Source: Clostridia bacterium (GTDB lineage: Bacteria; Bacillota; Clostridia; Oscillospirales; CAG-272). Taken from it: a stretch of 6,979 bases of DNA. Position 1 is the stretch's first letter, and every line of letters begins with the position of its first letter. The stretch covers positions 1 through 6,979 of the forward strand of contig JAFQAM010000131.1 in NCBI GenBank assembly GCA_017416885.1. Reading direction: 5' to 3'. A model generated the notes under the pieces. The model made no database searches. It saw nothing but the letters and a program-made list of their open reading frames with translations, and was not told the origin of the DNA. Below, piece by piece: positions 5,329-6,979 of this stretch. Both the position numbers and the translations under genes were made by a program.

Positions 5329-6492
5329 ATGGAAGTTTATTTTGATAATAGCGCGACTACAAAAATTTCAAGTGGCGCAGTGGCAAAAATGAATGAGGTA
5401 ATGGATAAGCATTTTGGCAATCCGTCATCCTTACATAAGATAGGACTTGACGCAGAGCATATTTTAAGCGAAGCAAGAGGAATAATTTTAAATGCTCTTG
5501 GCATTGTGCGAGGTGTTCGCGGTGAGCTTATTTTCACATCAGGCGGTACTGAGTCCAACAATATTGCCATTTTTGGCTCTGTTTTTGCAAAAGCAAGACA
5601 GAATAATGAAATAATTTTAACAACGGACAGTGAGCACGCGTCCGTGTCTGCCCCTCTTGAATATCTTGAGAAAAAAGGCTTTAAGATTATAAGAGTGCCA
5701 ACCAAGCAAGGCGAGCTTGATTTAGATTTTATAAGAGCTAACGCAAAAGGCGCGATTTTAGCTACATTTATGCATGTAAATAACGAAACAGGCGCGCTTT
5801 ATAATTTAAGCGAAGCTTTTAAAATAGTCAAGGAAGTGTCGCCTAACTGTGTTACACACGCAGATTGTGTACAATCCTTTATGAAGGTAAAATTCACTAA
5901 AAAATCCTTAGGCGCTGACCTTATTTCCGTAAGCGCACACAAGATAAACGGCGCAAAGGGAGTTGGCGCGCTTTATATTGCCCCCGAGATAATAAAGCAA
6001 AAGAAGGTTGTACCTATATTTTTAGGCGGCGGTCAAGAGGAAAGCTTCCGTTCAGGCACTGAAAATGTGTACGGTATTGCCGCATTTGGTGAGGCAACTA
6101 AGGAGCATTTTGCTAAAATTGATGCAGAGATAGAAAAAATGAGCTCTGTTCGTGAATTTTTAGTTGAAAATTTAAAAAATACCGAGGGAGTGTCGCTAAA
6201 TTTACCTGAAAATAACGCTCCACATATATTAAATATGTCGGTTGTCGGTATTAGAAGCGAAATTACATTGCACGATTTGTCATCAAAGGGAGTATATGTG
6301 TCAAGTGGCTCTGCTTGTTCATCAAACGGTCCTAAAAAAGCTCACAATCCCCTTACCGCATTCGGTCTTGACACAAAAATGGCAGATAGCGCTATTAGAG
6401 TCAGCCTCTGCCCCGATAATACGGTAGAAGAAGCACAGTATTTTATTGAGTGTCTAAAAGAAACCATTAACAAGCGAGCAAAACGAGCTTAA
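5329..6492 (+). CDS. Class I (NifS/IscS-type) cysteine desulfurase
   Basis: This PLP enzyme removes sulfur from L-cysteine, giving alanine and an enzyme persulfide used for Fe-S clusters or thiolated tRNA. The 387 residues match the family. Visible signatures are YFDNSATT at the start, FGNPSSLH, FTSGGTESNN, EH103 stacking over PLP, NNETG, HADCVQ with D179, and SAHK205 as the PLP lysine. RSGTEN follows, then SSGSACSS with catalytic C330 on the short class I mobile loop. It begins 1 bp after the lipoprotein stop; only a weak AGG (5316-5318) precedes ATG, so translational coupling is likely. Its partner could be NadA (NadS-like role), a general IscU scaffold or ThiI; none of the last two is in the window. 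Slight oddities are HADCVQ in place of the usual HTDAVQ and a few extra residues before GELIFTSGG. Neither should abolish activity. Confidence 0.93.
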   Translation: MEVYFDNSATTKISSGAVAKMNEVMDKHFGNPSSLHKIGLDAEHILSEARGIILNALGIVRGVRGELIFTSGGTESNNIAIFGSVFAKARQNNEIILTTDSEHASVSAPLEYLEKKGFKIIRVPTKQGELDLDFIRANAKGAILATFMHVNNETGALYNLSEAFKIVKEVSPNCVTHADCVQSFMKVKFTKKSLGADLISVSAHKINGAKGVGALYIAPEIIKQKKVVPIFLGGGQEESFRSGTENVYGIAAFGEATKEHFAKIDAEIEKMSSVREFLVENLKNTEGVSLNLPENNAPHILNMSVVGIRSEITLHDLSSKGVYVSSGSACSSNGPKKAHNPLTAFGLDTKMADSAIRVSLCPDNTVEEAQYFIECLKETINKRAKRA

Positions 6493-6509
6493 ATCAGTTA
6501 ACAAATCTC

Positions 6510-6540
6510 GCTGACAGCTAACTGCTAACTGCTGGCGGCT
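6510..6540 (+). repeat. Heptamer-period repeat, copy B (intergenic)
   Basis: GCTGACAGCTAACTGCTAAC followed by TGCTGGCGGCT is built from 7-bp units (GCTAACT). It aligns with the reverse complement of 910-940 at 26 of 31 positions by my count. It occupies nearly half of the 74-bp gap between the desulfurase and the deacylase. No terminator or promoter is evident in that gap, so the two genes may be co-transcribed through it. Confidence 0.6.
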
Positions 6541-6566
6541 GTTTTCGACGAAGGAGAAAACCAACA

Positions 6567-6979
6567 ATGAAGTTATTATTAGGCAGACCAAAAACAAATG
6601 AAGGAAGATTGCCAAAGGAAATCAGAGTATATGATTTGCTTGACTCTCTTAATATAGAATATTACAGAATTGACCACTCCCCTGCCAATCATTTTGAGGA
6701 TTGCGAGGAAATTGAGAAGGCGCTTGACAATGTGCTTTGCAAGAATTTATTCTTATGCAACAGGCAGCATACAAAATTTTATATGCTTATGATGCCGGCA
6801 GATAAGGTTTTTAAAACCAAGGAGCTATCAAGTCAAATTGGCTCGTCCCGTTTATCCTTTGCAGAGAGTGAGTATATGGAAAGGTTTCTTGATGTAACTC
6901 CCGGATCTGTGAGCATTATGGGGCTTATGAATGACAAGGAAAACAATGTGCAATTGCTTGTTGACGAGGATGTACTAAA
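6567..6979 (+). CDS. ProX/YbaK-type aminoacyl-tRNA(Pro) deacylase, 3' end outside window
   Basis: The visible 137 residues match the free-standing prolyl-tRNA synthetase associated domain (ProXp/PrdX, YbaK superfamily). These cytoplasmic enzymes hydrolyse mischarged tRNA(Pro), chiefly Ala-tRNA(Pro), to keep proline codons accurate. Signatures are VYDLLDSLNIEYYRIDH near the start, CKNLFLCNRQHTKFYMLMMP (with the conserved lysine), FKTKELSSQIGSSRLSFA, and DVTPGSVSIMGLMND followed by VQLLVDEDV. The family is about 160-180 residues, so only the last few dozen codons are missing. ATG 6567 is preceded by AAGGAG (6551-6556) with a 10-nt spacer, slightly long. No proline reductase (prd) genes are seen, so a general editing role is more likely than a link to proline fermentation. 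Confidence 0.9.
   Translation, partial: MKLLLGRPKTNEGRLPKEIRVYDLLDSLNIEYYRIDHSPANHFEDCEEIEKALDNVLCKNLFLCNRQHTKFYMLMMPADKVFKTKELSSQIGSSRLSFAESEYMERFLDVTPGSVSIMGLMNDKENNVQLLVDEDVL

Noticed and set aside
6567..6979. PrdX linked to D-proline reductase
   Set aside because: No prd genes are visible and the sequence fits the general ProX-type deacylase equally well, so no pathway-specific role is assigned.

Overview
The window looks like chromosomal DNA from a low-GC, anaerobic gut-type Clostridia bacterium, probably Oscillospiraceae/Ruminococcaceae-like. The evidence is AT-rich coding sequence, AGGAG-type ribosome binding sites, short Gram-positive lipoproteins with an -SC lipobox, an oxygen-sensitive NadA, and intergenic DNA full of short hairpin repeats. 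The taxonomic placement is inference from style, not from a marker gene.

Layout. Positions 1-~142 hold the 3' end of an IS3-family insertion sequence (last 37 codons of the transposase and a probable right end). A dispersed GTAGGGG-type hairpin (about 148-180) and a compound terminator-like hairpin (212-257) follow. Next come two same-strand phage/ICE-type replication genes: a winged-helix replisome organizer (298-1476) and a DnaC/DnaI-type AAA+ helicase loader (1581-2327). No other phage gene is visible, so this looks like a replication module remnant or the edge of an element beside an IS. A small lipoprotein gene (2334-2834, minus strand) converges on the loader gene with only 6 bp between them.

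From 2835 the content is housekeeping. There is a clear sigma-A promoter with a palindrome over its -35 box (candidate NiaR operator), then nadA (quinolinate synthase, 2985-3905). A 312-bp gap follows that is almost entirely a mini-hairpin array with a nested palindrome at its centre. Then come a lipoprotein made of two tandem copies of one domain (4218-5327), a class I cysteine desulfurase (5329-6492, 1 bp after the lipoprotein stop), and the start of a ProX/YbaK-type Ala-tRNA(Pro) deacylase (6567 to window end). The desulfurase could supply sulfur for the [4Fe-4S] cluster of NadA, but nadB and nadC are not in the window.

The least ordinary content is the repeats. Two arrays of tiny hairpins (about 5-7 bp stems, mostly 3-nt loops, different stem sequences) are separated by short conserved spacers. 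One array sits in frame inside the linker of the replisome organizer (1044-1174, spacer like YATATCATC). The other fills the gap after nadA (3911-4197, spacer GCTAAATT, which flips to AATTTAGC after the central palindrome). A separate 31-bp, 7-bp-period repeat occurs once inside the replisome organizer linker and once, inverted, between the desulfurase and the deacylase.
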